Positions 62,088 through 64,000 of a stretch of 64,000 bases of DNA are shown piece by piece. Both the position numbers and the translations under genes were made by a program. Numbering within the stretch: the first letter of the stretch is position 1; every line of letters begins with the position of its first letter. Origin of the DNA: Arcobacter vandammei (GTDB taxonomy: Bacteria; Campylobacterota; Campylobacteria; Campylobacterales; Arcobacteraceae). The notes under the pieces were generated by a model. It made no database searches. It had not been told where the DNA came from and saw only the letters and a program-made list of their open reading frames with translations. Location: the NCBI RefSeq assembly GCF_016106035.1, contig NZ_JADKPZ010000007.1:1-64000 (forward strand). Direction: 5' to 3'.

Positions 62088-63851
62088 TTAGTTTAATTCT
62101 GTTTTTCGCACTCTGATATGCAACTCTTTTAATTGAGCTTCATCAACACTTGATGGAGCTTGAGTTAATAAACATTGAGCTTTTTGAGTTTTTGGGAATG
62201 CTATAACATCTCGTATAGAATCAGTTCCAGCTAAAAGCATAATCATTCTATCAAGTCCTAGTGCAAATCCACCGTGGCTTGGAGCTCCATATTGAAGTGC
62301 ATCAAGTAAGAAACCAAATTTTTCTTGTGCTTCTTCTTTACTAATTCCCATTAATTCAAATACTTTGCTTTGAATTTCCTCTTTATGTATTCTTATGCTT
62401 CCACCACCAAGCTCAGTACCATTTAAAACAATATCATAAGCGATTGATTCAATATCTTCTAAATCCTCTTTGTTTAAATCTTTTGGCATAGTAAATGGAT
62501 GATGAAGTGCTTTTGTTCTTCCATCTTCAACCTCAAACATAGGGAAATCTACAACCCATAAAAACTCATAAGCATCTGCTGGAATTATATTCATCTCATT
62601 TGCTAAGAAAAGTCTAAATCTTCCCATATAATCCCATACAGTTTTTTTATCCCCTGCTCCAAAGAATACTACATCTCCAACTTCAAGATTTGTAACTTTT
62701 ACAATCTCTTCTAAATCAGCTTCACTAAAGAACTTAGTTAATGGACCTTTTAATCCATCTTCTTTCATTTGGAAGTATCCAAGACCTTTTGCTCCAAATT
62801 TTCTTACATAATCTTCAAAGCTTTTCATCTGTCTTTTTGAGAAGATATTATCTCCATTTGGGCATCTTAAAGCTTTGATTCTATTGGCTTTTTTCTCTTT
62901 TGCTATTTCGCTAAAAATCTCATTTGTAGAGTTAGCAAAAATATCAATAACATCAATCAGAGGCATATCAAATCTTAAATCTGGTTTATCACTTCCGTAA
63001 CTCTCCATGGCTTCACTATATTTCATTCTTCTAAATGTACTTGGAATATTTTTTCCACATTTAGTAAATACATCATAGATTAATTTTTCAGCAACACCTA
63101 TTACATCTTCTTGAGAGCAAAAACTCATCTCAACATCTATTTGAGTAAATTCTGGTTGTCTATCTGCTCTTAAATCTTCATCTCTAAAACATTTTGCAAT
63201 TTGAAAATATCTATCAAACCCTGCAACCATTAAAAGTTGTTTAAATAGTTGTGGAGATTGTGGTAATGCATAAAACTCACCAGCATGAACCCTTGAAGGA
63301 ACTAAATAATCTCTTGCACCTTCTGGTGTAGATTTTGTTAAAATTGGAGTTTCAACATCTAAAAATCCTAACTCATCAAGAGTGTTTCTTGCTTGAATAG
63401 TTGCTTTACTTCTTAATTGAAAAATATCAAATGATTTTTTACTTCTAAGCTCTAAAAATCTATTTCTTAGCTTTATCTCATCATTTACTTTTTCATCATT
63501 TATATCAAAAGGCATAGCTTTGCTTCTGTTTTCAATCACAAGATTTTCTAAAATAATCTCTATTTTTCCTGTTTCAAGATTTGGATTTTCTAAGCCTTCA
63601 CCTCTAGCTCTAACTGTTCCAGTTGCTATTAAAACATACTCATCTCTTACTGTTTCAGCAACACTTAAAGCCTCTTTACAGTCTTGTGGGTCAGCTACTA
63701 GTTGCACTAAACCACTTTTATCTCTTAAATCTATAAAAATAATCCCACCGTGGTCTCGTCTGCTATTAACCCAACCAGCAACAGTTACTTTTTGCCCTAT
63801 TAAATTTTCTCTTACACTTGTATTATAATGTGTTCTCAAATTAAACTCCAT
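62088..63851 (-). CDS. aspS: Aspartyl-tRNA synthetase
   Basis: A class II synthetase of 587 residues, the bacterial long type with the N-terminal OB anticodon domain ([21 protein letters not shown], 24-44), motif 2 region [20 protein letters not shown], the GAD insertion, and motif 3 [11 protein letters not shown]. In Campylobacterota the enzyme is usually non-discriminating and charges tRNA-Asn too, corrected by GatCAB; that is family knowledge, not seen here. ATG at 63851. Confidence 0.96.
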   Translation of the reverse strand: MEFNLRTHYNTSVRENLIGQKVTVAGWVNSRRDHGGIIFIDLRDKSGLVQLVADPQDCKEALSVAETVRDEYVLIATGTVRARGEGLENPNLETGKIEIILENLVIENRSKAMPFDINDEKVNDEIKLRNRFLELRSKKSFDIFQLRSKATIQARNTLDELGFLDVETPILTKSTPEGARDYLVPSRVHAGEFYALPQSPQLFKQLLMVAGFDRYFQIAKCFRDEDLRADRQPEFTQIDVEMSFCSQEDVIGVAEKLIYDVFTKCGKNIPSTFRRMKYSEAMESYGSDKPDLRFDMPLIDVIDIFANSTNEIFSEIAKEKKANRIKALRCPNGDNIFSKRQMKSFEDYVRKFGAKGLGYFQMKEDGLKGPLTKFFSEADLEEIVKVTNLEVGDVVFFGAGDKKTVWDYMGRFRLFLANEMNIIPADAYEFLWVVDFPMFEVEDGRTKALHHPFTMPKDLNKEDLEDIESIAYDIVLNGTELGGGSIRIHKEEIQSKVFELMGISKEEAQEKFGFLLDALQYGAPSHGGFALGLDRMIMLLAGTDSIRDVIAFPKTQKAQCLLTQAPSSVDEAQLKELHIRVRKTELN

Positions 63852-63883
63852 TTTTCTAAATAAACCGCGATTTTATCTAAAAC

Positions 63884-64000
63884 TTACTTAATCTCAACAA
63901 ATCCATATTCTGTTACTTTAAAAAGTCTTGGAATATAAACTGCTTCATTATTTACTATTTTTGTAGGAACTAGTCCATTATTACCATTTATCAAATAATT
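63884..64000 (-). CDS. 3' end of an unknown gene, cut by the window edge
   Basis: An open frame on the minus strand enters from the window end and stops with TAA at 63884-63886, giving 38 residues: NYLINGNNGLVPTKIV then NNEAVYIPRLFKVTEYG and FVEIK. It lies 32 bases upstream of aspS on the same strand. The fragment is too short to name; coding is likely because the frame is open to the edge and correctly placed. Confidence 0.5.
   Translation of the reverse strand, partial: NYLINGNNGLVPTKIVNNEAVYIPRLFKVTEYGFVEIK

Noticed and set aside
1-64000. tRNA, rRNA, insertion sequences or prophage genes
   Set aside because: No cloverleaf with the GTTCRA arm, rRNA stretch, transposase, integrase or phage structural gene was recognised anywhere in the window.

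Overview
The window is compact, AT-rich bacterial DNA, densely packed with short intergenic gaps. Protein content and gene order point to Campylobacterota, most likely Arcobacter or Aliarcobacter. Evidence for this includes an msbA-pyrD-M16 peptidase-dapA-SDR reductase order that I recall from Campylobacter jejuni, an FlhX-type FlhB C-terminal paralogue next to a FliK-like protein, extended -10 promoters (TATAAT) with T-rich upstream DNA, and many PAS/GGDEF signalling proteins. This assignment is inference; no rRNA or tRNA gene was seen. No gap without a gene exceeds 300 bases; the longest is about 266 bases, between the two adenylate kinase genes.

Layout. 1-1750: start of a large repeat-rich surface adhesin on the minus strand, cut by the window edge. 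1831-5201: YqiA-like esterase, radA, FlK-like thioesterase, ybeY and a Fur/PerR-type regulator. 5369-16408: a long plus-strand run of envelope and housekeeping genes (secreted nuclease-family protein, murJ, MsbA-like ABC exporter, pyrD, M16 peptidase, dapA, FabL-like reductase, pgsA, rseP, PLP-homeostasis protein). 16568-17778: HU and an orphan flagellin-like protein. 17801-23786: MarR regulator divergent from a complete TolC/adaptor/RND efflux operon. 23879-29742: three signalling genes (REC-GGDEF, sensor-PAS-GGDEF, hybrid kinase with HPt). 29817-34043: pnuC, a small-molecule kinase, uvrC and alr. 34077-41246: histidine kinase, FliK-like protein, FlhX, a small membrane protein, PBP2 and fliP.

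41271-43242: a DUF808 membrane protein with an insertion, and a PDC-sensor membrane protein. 43359-49173: a second efflux operon whose RND permease is encoded as two halves, ending in a TlpA-like thioredoxin. 49244-53410: type 2 argC, ybiT and a duplicated repeat protein of the kind found in large phages. 53464-58934: nitroreductase and quinone-reductase-like genes divergent from an HxlR regulator with an AEC transporter; yeiH divergent from a LysR regulator; a DsbC-like protein. 59003-64000: CinA-like protein, a short and a long adenylate kinase in divergent orientation, a ZnuA-like protein lacking the usual metal histidines, aspS, and the 3' end of one further gene.

Convergent gene pairs are usually separated by one near-perfect hairpin that overlaps one or both stop codons and can serve both strands. 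The most unusual items are the ZnuA-like protein without its histidines, the paired adenylate kinases, the orphan flagellin-like protein, the duplicated phage-type repeat protein, the PnuC-kinase pair, and in-frame repeats with a palindromic core in the FliK-like gene. I did not find a clear, wholly new multi-gene system.
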